Shown: positions 46,450-58,760 of the stretch, in pieces
Position numbering within the stretch: the stretch's first letter is position 1
Layout of the letters: every line of letters begins with the position of its first letter
Assembly (NCBI GenBank): GCA_024663395.1
Contig: JANFAH010000049.1
Location: 1 to 64,000, forward strand
Direction of reading: 5' to 3'
Length of the DNA stretch: 64,000 nucleotides
DNA from: Pisolithus tinctorius
Lineage: Eukaryota; Basidiomycota; Agaricomycetes; Boletales; Pisolithaceae
Position numbers and translations under genes: made by a program
Notes under the pieces: generated by a model
Databases searched by the model: none
Told to the model about the DNA's origin: nothing
Seen by the model: only the letters and a program-made list of their open reading frames with translations

Positions 46450-46622
46450 CTGTCATCTGTCGGCGACCCCTGTCAAAGCTGTCAGGGAGACTCTAATTTT
46501 TTTTTTCCCGCGGAGTTGGGTTTATTAGCGAAGGTTGTCAGATGGCAGGGGGCCAGGTGATGGATTTAGACCTACAGCTTAGTAGTACTGTGACCGCCGG
46601 ATGCTGTCAGATGCTGTCATGG
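46450..46622 (+). promoter_or_regulatory. Cluster of six TGTCA pentamers, one orientation
   Basis: TGTCA occurs six times in about 173 bp on the plus strand: CTGTCATC, CTGTCAAA, CTGTCAGG, TTGTCAGATGG, CTGTCAGATG, CTGTCATGG. Random expectation is well below one. TGTCA is the core recognised by TALE-class homeodomains. The role here is not known. Confidence 0.3.
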
Positions 46623-47634
46623 TGGCTTTTTGTTCCTTACGGCTACGGCAGCAAGCTGGAGTCGACTAACTCCGCCATCTTTCGATCCGAGATGGAGGAA
46701 TGCATTCGAATGAATAGCTGGTGTGTGTATGTGTGTGTGGGAGTCCAGTTCGCCACCCCGCAAATTCCCCACGTCACGCGGCCCGCGGGTGTGTGCGAAG
46801 TCACCACACTGGGTGACGCCTAAAATATGAGCCACATGGCCGTGTTTCTCCGTTCCTAAACAAAGAGGTGCGGCTCGGACCGGTGGCCGTAGGGAGAACC
46901 CTGACGATCCCTCTCAATCTCCTGCGCGTCGATCAGAGAGAGGGGATATATAAAGAGGCTCATTATCTGCGTATATTGCAACTGTGGGGCGGTCGCAGCC
47001 ATTGAATGATGACATGAGGTCGTGAATGAGGGTGATCGGGTACCAGGTGCGCGCGCGATGACATCGTTTTAAGCTGCGTGTCGGAGCGAGAAAAAAAAGA
47101 AAATGGAAGCTGGATACATAAATGAACTCGGAATATGCAATGCGATAGCCTCATCATATCGGGGCTTTTCCAAAAGCGAAATAACGTTCCGCTGTCGCCC
47201 CATCTATCCGCTCGATTGATTACTATTGAGGCGGTTGTTGGCAACAGGGACAGGGTGAAGCCTTTGAACGGAGGATCTCCCGGGTAATTGCAATATAAGG
47301 TGCCACGATAGTGCGGAGGCCGTCCGCGTGCTCCGAAGAGTCCGCGCGCGAGAGTGAAAACTGCCAATTAGTACCTGATCACGATACTGACGTAATGGAT
47401 CCAAGAACGAGAGGGTGAGCCGATGGATTGGTAACCCGCTATGCTAGATTGTCTGGAGGGTTCATCGCCTCCGAGATCTGAGATCTTCCGTAATAGTCCC
47501 GAGGTGGGCTCGGCAAACGCACCTTCTGATCTCTGATCGTGCGACATCGACTGGGGAGGGGGCTTAGGACAGCTCACACACACATGCACAACCCAACAAG
47601 GGTCGCTGATGTCCTTGTTTCTCTGACTCCGCAG

Positions 47635-47643
47635 TATATATAT
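47635..47643 (+). promoter_or_regulatory. TATA box of SSN6
   Basis: TATATATAT lies 61 bp upstream of the SSN6 ATG, preceded by a GC-poor step and followed by a C/T-rich leader, a usual basidiomycete arrangement. Confidence 0.5.
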
Positions 47644-47703
47644 CCCATCCGAGAACGCTTGTCAGCTTTCTCTCCCCCCTCTCCTCCGCCGTCCCCACCA
47701 ATC

Positions 47704-50700
47704 ATGTCCCACAGACGACAGCCTGATAGGGACGTCGTCCACGCCCCATCCTCACGCCCGTCGTCCACCCACCCGCCGCTGCCCCCCCCGCCCCACCTCA
47801 ACGGTAAATCCACCGTTCCTCCCTCGACGCCAGGCAGCATCTCAAATGGCTCCAACCACACCAACACAGCATCGGCCCAACTGGTCTCGCCAACCGTTGT
47901 GCCCTCCACTGCCCCCCCCTCCCAACGGGGTCCCGACCAGCACCATCCACAAGCTGGCCCTCGCCAACGAGCAGACCTGGTTACTAATCGGTACAGGGAA
48001 AAGCTTCTTCCTCCGAGATAAGCGGTCGTTTAAGTTATCTCTTTCTCAGGGCGCGTCGCTGAGCAAATGGGCGATCTGGAACATGCCATCACCGCATACG
48101 AAATGCTCTGCGGCATAACCCGCTCTCCCTTTCTGGCCTAACTCAGGTGGCGGGAATAGCTCGAATCAAAGAAGAATTATCCGAAGGTATGTTTGGCCAG
48201 TTCGACCTTTTCTCTTTTTCCCCGAGGATCTCTCCAGATCTCAGATTGACACATGGCTGACATCATCTTGCCCTTTTCAGGCAATTGAGTATTTCCAGCG
48301 GGTGCTTCAATTACAGGAAGACAACGGCGAAGTATGGAGTGCATTGGGTAATCGCTCGCTTGTCACCAGTATCAACACCCTGTCTAATGTCCCGATGGGG
48401 ATCTAGGTCATTGCTACCTCATGCAGGATGACCTCCAGAAGGCCTACTCCGCATACCAACAAGCTCTTTATCTGCTTCCAAATCCCAAGGTACTGCCGCT
48501 CGTCACCTGCCACATCACTACCCTCTCTCACACACTCACAGGAGGATCCAAAACTATGGTATGGAATAGGCATTCTGTACGACCGCTACGGTTCTTTGAT
48601 CATGCCGAAGAAGCCTTCGCTTCTGTTCTCAAAATGGACAAAGGTTGGCTCTTCCCCCCTCTGCCCTGGCAATTTGTTATGTACTGATGCAGAACTAGAC
48701 TTCGACAAGGCAAACGAAATCCTGTTCCGCCTCGGCATCAATTTACAAGCAACAGGGAAAATACGATGATTCCCTTGGCTGCTTTGACCGCATCCTTCGC
48801 AATCCTCCCAGTCCCCTCGCCCATGCCGACATCTGGTTCCAAATTGGCCACGTTTACGAACAACAAAATGAGGTAAGAGCGCCCTCTCGCATGCCTTGCG
48901 TCGTCGACACTCACCTCCCTTCCTCAGTATGCCCGTGCGAAGGACGCTTACGAGCGTGTAGTTGCTGATAACCCTGTCCATGCAAAGGTTCTCCAGCAGC
49001 TCGGCTGGCTCTACCATCAGGAAGGATCGTCTTTTCAAAACCAGGAACTCGCTATCCAATTCCTGACCAAGAGCCTCGAAGCAGGTTCGTCTATGACGTC
49101 GACTGGCTGCGAGCTTCTACTAAACTAGTATCCCAGACTCTTCGGACGCCCAGAGCTGGTATCTCCTCGGGCGAGCGTATATGGCGGGTCAGAAGTACAA
49201 CAAAGCATACGAAGCTTATCAGCAGGCTGTCTACCGGGACGGCAGGAACCCTACCTTCTGGTGCTCGATCGGCGTCCTTTACTTCCAAATCAACCAGTTC
49301 CGCGATGCCCTCGACGCATACTCACGCGCTATCCGAATCAACCCGTACATCTCTGAGGTGTGGTTTGACCTAGGAAGCCTGTACGAGAGCTGCAACAACC
49401 AGATCTCTGACGCCATCGATGCGTATGCTCGTGCCGCCGAGCTCGACCCAGGCAATCTTGTTATCTCACAGCGACTGCAGTTGTTGAAGAATGCCCAAGC
49501 GACTGGTGGTCAACTGCCCGCTGCCCCCGGTCCACAGGACGTCCATCCGAATGCCTATGCCAACCCCTCCACACTTCCGCCAGGCCTGAGTGGCCCTCCG
49601 CTCCTTCTTCAATCGACTTCCACCCGCCCCCTACTTAGGTCCGACTCTAGAGGTCCGGGCAATAACGATAGCCTTCATTTGCCCCCGCCTCCTGTGCCCG
49701 TTAGCCGTGCCTCTCCTCCATTTAGGGGTCCCCCCCCTCCTGTTTCCATCGACGAATCGCGGCATCCCCCCTCTCATACCCCGCTTGCCCCCATGGACGT
49801 CGATCGCCCCCATCACCGCGACTTCTCTGGCCCCTCCCGGGATGGTGTTGGTCGTGGCCCCACTGGTCACCCATGTCTCTTGCTGCACCACCCCGTCCCG
49901 CAACAGCAGCTCCCGACAGAAGAGCTGCGGTCTTCCGCCAACCAGGATCTGGCACAGCACTCGGAGTACTTCAACCGCCCTCTACGTGTCCCTTCGGGAT
50001 CCGCCTCACCTGCTCCCCATCCTGCTCGCCCGCGCTCTCCTGTCTCCACCTTCCCGGCTTACCCTCCTCCGAGTCGTCAGCCAATCGGGGCCGGCTCAGC
50101 CGAGCATTCCGGCTTCCCAGCGTACGCCGCCTTCGTATCCGCGTGAGCTACGTGCAGCAGATCGCGATATGGCCTGGGATCGCCGCGGTCCTCACCCGGA
50201 GCACCATCGTGACTGGGAGGATCGCGACCACCGCGGACGTTCTGAGTATCCGAGCCACCCTTCGCAGCAACCTTACTACGCCTCCCGCTCCCCAGGACCT
50301 CGCCGCGCCCTAAGTCCCATGGAGACGTCGCCTCGCTCTGCCCATCACTCGCGGCCTCATTGGGACTCGAAGCCCCCCAGTGGCCCGTCCCATCAACCCC
50401 TCGGTCCTCCCGAAAGCGGGCACTGGCGCTACGATCCCGCCAGATTCGACGCGCGCGAACGTCCGGTGGAGCGAGACGTGGAGTCGAGAAGGCACTCAAG
50501 TTCGGTTGTCAACTCACCAGAGGCCGTACCTCGCGTTCCGCTTCATACAAATATTCGCATGTCTGTGTCTCCAGAGCCATCATCAGCCGACTCGAAGAAC
50601 AGGAGGAAGCAGCCGCAACCGACGAAGGACAAGGATTCGGACACGCAAAGTATCGGTGGGTCGATCCCTAGTGATGCCCCGAAGAGGAAGAAGCGTCAAC

Positions 50701-51569
50701 GTCGGGCCAAGGATGACTCTGGCTTACCCGCTAATCTTCCTGCGTCGTTCAAGGTTCCTTCATTCTCAGCGAAGGATGGACAGGACACGGCAAGTTCGAG
50801 CGGTTCTGGTAATCGTTCACTACAGCCGTCTCCGACTAGTGCCACCCCTCGCCTGCCGTCCCGAGTGGTAGATGAGGATTATGATGAGGGTGTTGCTGAT
50901 GCGTTAGTTAACTTGTCCCAGACCCGTCCTGCCGAGCAGTCGGCTTCTGCGCATGACAACTACAATGCGACGATGCACTCGCCGACGCTGTCTAATGCAA
51001 GTCGCCACACCGTCAATTCGCCACGCGATGCCGCCCCTCATCGTCGATCTACGTCGTCCTCCAACGGTCCTTCACCTGCTTCGTCCGGAGCGTCGTCCCT
51101 CAAGCGGCCACTCAGTCCCGCGACGGAGGAAACAGACAGTAAGCGCACTCGAGTCGAGAGTGTGAAGCGAGGTAGCGGTTCGTCTTCTGGACGACACACC
51201 CCTGTTCCATCTCGCTCGTCTCCCTCCTTCCGCATGCCGCCTGCATCACATTCGCCCGATTCTCATCCACACAACGAGAGTGCGCTTTCTACGTTCCCGA
51301 GTCCTCCCAAGATTGCGGTACCTTTCCCTCCCCACCCGCGACCTATTGGGGCGGCGGTGATGGCCCTGCCACCCATTGCTACGCTCTCATCTTCATCGAC
51401 GCCCTCGCCAACGGATGACAGGATGGCGGTTGATCGTCGCTCCATCACGCCTCCATCGAGAGGCAAGCTGTCGGAAGTGATGAACCCCGCTGCTGATTCG
51501 CCTGGTGCTCGACCCGTTGCATCTTCACCCCGCGCCCATGAGAAGAAAGATTCACCGTCCTCCGCTTGA
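47704..51569 (+). CDS. SSN6: General transcriptional corepressor SSN6/CYC8 (TPR protein)
   Basis: Partner of TUP1 in the general corepressor that silences many regulated genes. ATG 47704 opens a Pro/Ser/His-rich leader. From about 47950 tetratricopeptide repeats run across seven or more exons: IHKLALANEQTWLLIGRVAE, GDLEHAITAYE, IEYFQRVLQLQEDNGEVWSA, DDLQKAYSAYQQALYLLPNP, LWYGIGILYDRYGSLDHAEE, YARAKDAYERVVADNP, WYLLGRAYMAGQKYNKAYEA, FWCSIGVLYFQINQFRDALD and VWFDLGSLYESC. This is close to the ten TPRs of yeast Cyc8. The C-terminal half (49500-51569) is disordered, rich in Pro, Ser and Arg, with an acidic-basic NLS-like KRKKRQRRAK at about 50680. Single bases are missing near 47935, 48103 and 50095. 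The TPR order and the Pro-rich tail make the call firm. Confidence 0.92.
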
Positions 51570-52053
51570 GCGTGATAAATATGTCATTATAACATCCTTT
51601 GGCTTCGTTCGATATCTAACGTGTTCACGACTTCGCTCATGTCCCAAAAGTGTTTTATTCTACAGCTTGGCTTTCTATCTATCCGCATAAGAACGCACTG
51701 CATGTATATGTATCTCCATCCATAAGAATTATAGATATCCACACATTGTTCTCCGTTCCTCCTTGTTCCATCATAGTTCGTTTTATTCATCTGTTAGGAT
51801 GACCGCACGCGGTCCGGATGCTGCATGCCTGTTCCCACGCTTGCCAACGGGTCTGATTACAACTACCAGGCTTCTCAGGCTAGTTTCTGACAGCTCGACA
51901 CTACTTCTCTGAACCGCGACAAACTCAAAGTCAACCGACTCGCTGCCGTGCGAAATTGATACGGGTCGCGCTTTCTTCACTAAGCCCTCCAAGGAAATTT
52001 GATTGTTCGATGCGCTAGCGGATCGACGAGCACGAATACCACCACGGGTCGCA
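51570..52053. other. Intergenic, SSN6 3' end to ERF4 promoter
   Basis: The 484 bp hold A/T-rich 3' UTR sequence to about 51790. Beyond that, the minus strand is open for 104 codons (52097-51783), overlapping the ERF4 start; no motif supports it as a gene. Confidence 0.4.
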
Positions 52054-54316
52054 ATGACAGCGGGACTAAGGCGAACGCAATCGAGAAAGCTTAACAAGAG
52101 CAGAGGCGACGAGCGCGGGAACTCGCCAGGCGAGGGTAGTAATAGTCATCACAGTCGTAATGGCGTGGTGCAGAGTGTCGTGATCGATATCACAGTCGCA
52201 CATCCTGTCATTCCTCCACGGACTTCCTCCTTAGCGTGGCACGACACTGAGTCAAAGGGTAGCAGTATGGCGAGTTCCACTAGTGCTGCTGCTATGGACG
52301 GGGACGCCATGCCACCGCCGAATGGCCACCATGACCATGAGGTTGGTGCAGGCCCGCCACTACCACCACTACCACCACCACTTCCGCAGACACCCCGCGT
52401 ATGGGATGTTGCGACGACCGAGGATACTACTGCAGATTTGGGTTCTACCTCTAACTACTCCATAACAATTCCCATGGAAAAACACGTTCTTCACAAGTGA
52501 AAACCTCATCCCTAAGTTTCCCGATACGGATGCTCTGCAACCTGCAGCACCACCAAGGAAGGTGACGCCACCACCAGCACCCCTCCCACTTGTGGTTACG
52601 AGTCGCCCGTCCTCTGGTTCCTCTCAGGTCTCGCTCGCTCCGTCGCACTTGTCTGCTAGGTCGTTGGCAGCCGGCCCGTCTTCCTTGGCGACGTCGTGGG
52701 CGTCCAAGGGAAACGTCGGCAATGATTGTCAAGCCGAAGGTGAGGTAGGGTTAGAGTTGGAAATGAATGCAGAAGAGGGGAATATGGTCAGAAGCAGTGA
52801 GGTGATCGATTTAGTTGGAGAAGAGGGTGAAGAGGAACAGGAACGTGCTCAGGAGTTGAGGCAGCCACGGGAGGAGGCGTTAATACCGCATACCGCATTA
52901 CCCACGCCGAGGGCGCCAGGGTCAAGAACTGGGGGAGAATCGGGCAAAGGAGGGGCAGTGCTGGAAGGGGGTGATCACGTTGCGCCTCCAAATGATACTG
53001 TGGGAGAAGCGGATATCGTGGACGCACTGTGGCACCCCCTCTCGAGCGATCCACTTTCGGATGAGAGGGATCACAGCTTCGATCCTGATGGCGATCAGAT
53101 AAACAGCCCACCTGTCAGGGAGGTAGAAACGCGCCGGAGAAGCGTTCAGTTCTCGGAAAGCTGTTCCTCTGAAACAGACGAGAAGAAAAGGCCCGCGGAG
53201 TGCCATAGGGCCTCACTCAAACTTTCTGCATCGGAGAAGCTGGAGCAGCTGAAACTCAAGTTGAGGTCATCAGAGCCGTGGGATCTTGGGCTTCCGCCGG
53301 AAGATAGTAATTCAAGGGGTTTGGGTGGTGGTGTGGCATTCAGGGTTGGAGATGGGGACAGAGACCAAGAGGGTAATGAGCACCCGAGTTCGGACTATTA
53401 TTCAACACTGAATTCGAAGAACTTCGCTGTGATGCAAAAGAGGTACGCGGTTGCCTTTTTGTGTTTTATACCAGAAATTCCATTCCTGCTCTTCTTTGTC
53501 CCACGTTTTGCTCATCTCTACTCGCCCTTCTTGCCGCTTTCTCTTCGTTCTCCTGCCATGCACCTGTGCTGATCTATTGCATGACTCACGTTATCCCCCA
53601 ATGCAGCCGCCAGCGTCCTCTGGTTCCACATTCTTCATACTATTTCGGACCTCCCCCTCCTGACTCCGCTTATGGAACAGCGCCAGTAGGCCACATCGGA
53701 GTGCATCACCCGCGTGAGATTGTGAGAATCGAGCGGGACTACACCGGCGGAGAAGTGGTACAGTTCATGCCCGTGTTTCCATTGGAGTTGGAGGGTCGGG
53801 TGAGTGTTTCTCGTGCAGTTGGCTCTCGGCTGCATTCACGATGGTGCGACGGTCTTTTGTGCAGATAACCGCGACCCAGTTTCTCGAGACCATCAACAAC
53901 ATCAACGAGATCTTAATATCGGCTTACAGCCTTCGACATTCATTCGTATACAACGTTATGGCGGTCGCTACACTCCAGCTGTCGACGCTGGTTGTGACGT
54001 CCCATTATACCAAGGTGCGCATTGCGCGGGTTTATGGTTATGGCGTGACAAAGCTTTAAATAATGCCTACGTTTTCCTCTTCCTTTCTTTGGGAAACACA
54101 GGAGATGCGAAGGCTGGAGAGAAAGATCGATGAATTAAACACACAACTTTATAATCCGGCTGGCCTCAATATATTATGGCCCCGGAAAGTAGCCTTTCTC
54201 TTCGTAAGTCTCCTCACGTGTTCTTGAAATGGCTTGTGATTGACCATCTGCTATCTTCTGGGAAGCTTGAAATTGAATACTATGTAAGTCCTTACGCCCT
54301 GTTTGACACAATCTAG
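52054..54316 (+). CDS. ERF4: ERF4-type palmitoyltransferase subunit (Golgin A7/ERF4 domain)
   Basis: ERF4 partners the DHHC enzyme ERF2 at the ER to palmitoylate Ras. ATG 52054 opens a long disordered region: Pro runs (PPLPPLPPPLPQ), acidic VGEEGEEEQE and RRRSVQFSES. The domain itself is C-terminal, from about 53690: REIVRIERDYTGGEVVQFMP, VFPLELEGR, then after an intron ITATQFLETINNINEILISA and YSLRHSFVYN. Further exons give SHYTK, EMRRLERKIDELNTQLYNPA, GLNILWPRKVAFLF and LEIEYY, with a stop at 54314-54316. These match the ERF4 signature closely. The N-terminal region is far longer than in yeast. One base is missing in a poly-A tract near 52478. The next upstream in-frame start-like codon (52003) is TTG, so 52054 is preferred. 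Confidence 0.85.
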
Positions 54317-56843
54317 ACGTTTACGGCGATCGGCGTAATAGTGATCAGATGTGTCGGCTTTGGAATTGCATATACGTCGTGCGGGCTGTGGAGCCCATGC
54401 CTCCCTTCCCTCTACTCTCATTTTTAGTACATACCATGGAGCCTCTCTCTTGCCATTCCCTCCTTATCTCAACCAATCAATTCCCAATTGTATATGTCAC
54501 CGGTTATGACACCTGGATCTCTCTCTCCACCTAGTTGCCATTTTCCTCCGTTATCATCGTTGTGTTGGTGGCATATCATTTTGCACTTCGCCGGCGGCCC
54601 CGCTATATTCATTGCCAGCATTTACTTCCGTCAGGTTCGCCTTCTCTTGGCTGGCCTACCATTCTTCGAAGGGATATTGTTTATTCGGGGTAATTTATTT
54701 AATGGTAACATTTTCACATCCACACTCTGTATGTGCTTTGTCCGACTCTGAGGGTGGTTTCAATGGAAACGGTCACAGGTTCGGAAAATGGCATGCGCTG
54801 TTATTTCATGCGATCACTGTCAGGGTAACTATGTTACATAGCGGGGGTTCATCTGATCGGTAGACGGTTACATGGAATCCCTCACCCAAAGAATAGATTG
54901 CGGCGTCTTGTTACAGAATCTTTGCCTAAACCAAATACCTCGTGGCAGCCGGTCTGACTTCTTGCAGTAAAGCCACTTTCATATCTTCCTGGTACTAGCG
55001 CAGTTCAGGTTGTATGATGAAGGGAACACCTTCTAATGACTCCGACCCTAGCCCCGTTGCACACCTGCAAGATAGTCCAGAAGGCATTAAATATTGAAGG
55101 CGTCCATTTGTTCGGGCACCCGACACGTTACTCAGTGGACATGGTTTTCAGGGCCCTCACGGCGTACAGGGTTATTACCTTATCCTTCAGCAGAACGAAA
55201 CATCGTGAGTTGTGCGCAGAACAAATTATGTGCTCCCACAGGCGGTACTTGATTCTCTTGGTCGCCGGAAGCCGGTGAGATGCTAGGCATGCAAGTAACT
55301 CAATCAGCTTTCCATTAAATAATGAAACGTTGGACAAACAGGATAAATACATTTGCTTCCGACCAGCACCCTTGGGGCCACTCCACAGAGGGCAGCAACC
55401 CAAAACAGATGAACCGGGTTTCAAGTTTATGGTTATGGTCTGGAAGAGGAAACTATACACCATGCCCCTGGAAGGCCCTTCCTAGGGCCTTCTGCGCCTA
55501 TTATATCGGGTGCGACAGTCGGACGAATATGCTGCGATGGTGAAGAACTTCACCTAGCTTCTCAGGAAACGTAAACAATTAGTCCAACAGTGAAAGTCCA
55601 AAGAAGGTATGTCGACCCTGCGCACTGGGCCACCATCTGATAGCACTGTTCAAAGAGGGGCCGGAGCCGTTTGTCCGCTGTAAAAGGATATGGGCAACTC
55701 GGCACGATCGGCCGGAACGTTAACATCATATCCAGGTCGCTCTGAATAGTTCACCATCGGGCTTGTTCACAAAAGGCTGACTCAAGATCCCAGTAAGAAC
55801 TCGGCGGCAGTGATTAGTTGGTTCTGGGAAGCAGGGCTTAATTTTAGGTGTCAGTGGGGATGTCATTCTGCAAGAAATGGTTGTCATCGATCGAAATAGA
55901 GTACTACAAGAACGTACGTGTACTGTGCATGATTATCCAGTCTGCGTTTCCAAATAATGTCAAAATATTGGCGCGTAAAGGATATCCACGAGGAGACGCT
56001 CGATCGGAAATCTAAAGTATTCAGTTGGCATTAAGTGCGTGGTTCATCCGGGAGTACTTCCAAGATACTACGCCGTAGTACTCTTCCAGAAGGTTTCGAA
56101 AAGCTCTGTTCACCCGTTATTGCGGGACAGATGACATCAAAAGAACCAAAGCATTGCGCAATTCTCTAGCGATGACCCGATTAATATTGCGGCGCTGAAA
56201 GGCCAAAGCCGTCAGTGATGCGTCGTCGCGGAGGCGTATTGTGGAGTCGTAAGGTTCGCACAAGAAGACCGGTGAACTTTTTTTTTTTTCACGGGCCTCG
56301 CCGGTCTAGTCCACCTGTCGTATGTACATATAGAGCAGGTCAAGCTTCTTTGCGCGAGAACTAAATGGGATTTAGTAGCGAAACCAGACGGAGGATATTT
56401 CTGATTTTGAAACATTATCGTCCCGGCATCTCAAGGTATTCCCTGATCATGGGCAGTGTGGTCGTCATAATGAGAGCAAATAAATTACCTACTCATGCCG
56501 CTGTGCCTGGGATCTGAGTAAGAACACATGGCACGAAGACTGTTCGATGCCCGAGGACACCACATTCGACCTTCGCAAGCTTTGTCCGTTGATAGAACCG
56601 ATTGCGGCAGGCCGAGCTCTGAACATAGTAATTTGGAAGTGGGGCCGTGGCTATCGCATTCAGAGTCTTCGCCTTCGAAAAGGCAGCCAACCGACGATAC
56701 TCAACGGCGGATCGAAGTGCTTGCGGGCGATTTCCAACCGTGTCTTTGGGCCGCATGCGACTTGAAAGCATGATTGTTGCAGAACGTGTTTGTTGTTCCG
56801 GTTGCAAGATAGGTACATGAGTAAAATGACCACTGTGGCAACG
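54317..56843. other. Gene-poor region
   Basis: About 2.5 kb between the convergent ends of ERF4 and HIS6. Open frames of 60-110 codons at 54488-54751, 55036-55278, 55322-55543 and 56493-56807 lack motifs. A small perfect inverted repeat GAAGGCCCT/AGGGCCTTC lies at about 55469-55490. Nothing else is recognised. Confidence 0.45.
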
Positions 56844-58184
56844 TTACCCGACAGCGTCAACCGCAAGCCTCCCGCGGACCCGAGACACCTTCACTAGGTC
56901 TTCGAAATTGACCAGTGTTCCTCCGAAGATATCGAGAGAACTGAATTACATTGGTAGTCACTTTCCAGTAACTCCGCAGTGAAAAAAAAAAGGCACAAAC
57001 CTGCCGTATGTCAAGTCCACCTTTCCGCCAGAAAGTCTGTCAACTAGCGCAAGATCATCTATGTCTAAAAGTGGTGTTAATATCGAGAACACATGTACAG
57101 GTCGGAAATCCCAACGTTTCGCTCCTCCGGCATAGGTAGTTGGTATTGTTACCCATTCACCCAGTCCTGCAAAAAAAAATCGATTCGGGCGTTTCTCGGA
57201 TCGCGTAAACAGAGTGCGTACTTCTCACGAGATCTTCGTCAATACCTTGACACAGGCCTTCCACGTCAGCAGCGTGGATCAAGAACTCACTGACCATTTC
57301 CGAGTCAGAAACAAGCCAGACAAGCACGATGTACTTGCCTACAATACTGGGATAGTAGATCGAGAGACTCTGAATAATCACTTTCTTTAGCACGGAAAGG
57401 ACAAAAAATTCCGAGATCTAGATTTGAACCTTTGCACACCTCCATGTCTGTGATATCTTGCCATTTATTCATGGCCACTAGCCACTTGTCTCCTCGACGG
57501 CGGCAACTAACAAGTCGGCTTGCAGTAGCTTGAGAGTACGGTAAGAAACACTGGCATACCTGACGTCGACTACTAGTCTGTCCTTGTCGATGGTATGAGA
57601 TATGGCCTGCAGTCGCTCCAGGGAAAATTTGCCAGCTGGAAATAGGTACGACGTTACGATCACCTGAGACAAGCAAGAGTACAGTAAAATGACAATCGAC
57701 TTGACTCCTGAGAATCGGGCCAGTCACCTTGCTAGCACCATTGTCTAACCATTCCTGTGCATTGGCATCAGTGACGCCGCCCCCGATCTGCAGGCCGCCT
57801 AGGAAAGGGGCAAATTAATAACAATGAGGATTCTGTCAACAGATATGAATGAGCAAGATGCGAGATTTCATGCCTGGCCAAGCGGCTAAAGCTTCTCTTG
57901 CTGCATCGTCATTTTTGGGACCCAGCTTGATAATATGCCCGCCACGAAGGTCGTGGCGTTTATAGAGACGTGCAAAGTCACCTGGGGATTGACTGCGATG
58001 ATTGATTATGAATCTGGAGACGAAGGTGAATACCAGAGTGGGGTAGGCCTTACGATGCTACGAAATTAGTTTTCAATGCTTCTGGATTGCTGTCCGACAG
58101 TGTGCCCCCGACAATCTGCTTCACTTGACCATCGTGTAAATCGATGCACGGCCGGAAAATACTGCGGCGGTCGCAAGTCGACAT
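56844..58184 (-). CDS. HIS6: Phosphoribosylformimino-5-aminoimidazole carboxamide ribotide isomerase (HIS6/HisA)
   Basis: Catalyses the fourth step of histidine synthesis, an Amadori rearrangement of ProFAR to PRFAR in a TIM barrel. ATG 58184 gives [20 protein letters not shown] then [20 protein letters not shown]: the first-strand Asp ([11 protein letters not shown]) is the catalytic acid. Next come [112 protein letters not shown] (the second catalytic Asp region), [12 protein letters not shown] and VDLTYG. A last exon has [17 protein letters not shown], stop 56844. All are in family order. There are about six introns. Near 57100 one base seems missing. Confidence 0.9.
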
Positions 58185-58760
58185 TCTACACTGTATGGGG
58201 CCGGGTGACAAACTAATGATGATCGATCTGAAAATGGCACATTAAGCTAGCCATAATATCCATCGGTGCGAATCTACACATCTTGGTCTGCACGGGCAAG
58301 GGGAGAAATGTATTTAGTTGAGACCGAATGCCACACACAAGTGAGTACCCCGACAGACGGAATATGTTTATCTAGGGCGACCGACGGCTCATAGACGACC
58401 GTATACGTATGCAATATGTAGAGTATAGCAACCTTGGAAAAATGACTTATCCACAAGACAACAATAATACACGTACAGATGTGCGAACAAGAAAGAGAAA
58501 AAAGAAACGTGATAACACCATGCACATCTCACCCGAGCGCGTAAACATGTAGACGGATAATCACGCGAAGCTGCGAAAGAGGTAGGTAGCACATGAAACA
58601 AGGCGTCGCATCTACTCCGAGTCAAGTCCGACCTTGATCCCGTGAGTTCGACAGCACAGTCCTGTCGATATAATGCACGTCCAAGGCGTCTGACTGTGGG
58701 TCCTTCTATCGATCCAGCACATTCTAAGACTCCTGCTTCTGTGCCGTTCCCGAGGAATTG
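58185..58760. other. Intergenic, Yap1-like 3' end to HIS6 promoter
   Basis: The 576 bp show no coding signal. A TATA-like TATAAT occurs near 58250 on the minus strand. Both flanking genes are on the minus strand. Confidence 0.4.

Larger units (their letters stand above)
45179..47703. other. Gene-poor region with SERF and SSN6 promoters
   Basis: About 2.5 kb. An ATG at 45747 opens MPPKASTHHPRVSC after a pyrimidine-rich leader and could be a first exon, but I could not extend it convincingly. The strand opposite 46228-45783 is also open. A TGTCA cluster lies at 46450-46622. A (TG)n-rich stretch is at about 46720-46740. The last 100 bp hold the SSN6 TATA box. Confidence 0.45.

Noticed and set aside
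51783..52097. 104-codon minus-strand open frame
   Set aside because: It overlaps the ERF4 start and has no homologous motif.
57405..57440. tRNA B-box-like AGGTTCAAATCT on the minus strand
   Set aside because: It lies within HIS6 exon/intron sequence (after [12 protein letters not shown]) and has no A-box or acceptor stem at tRNA spacing.
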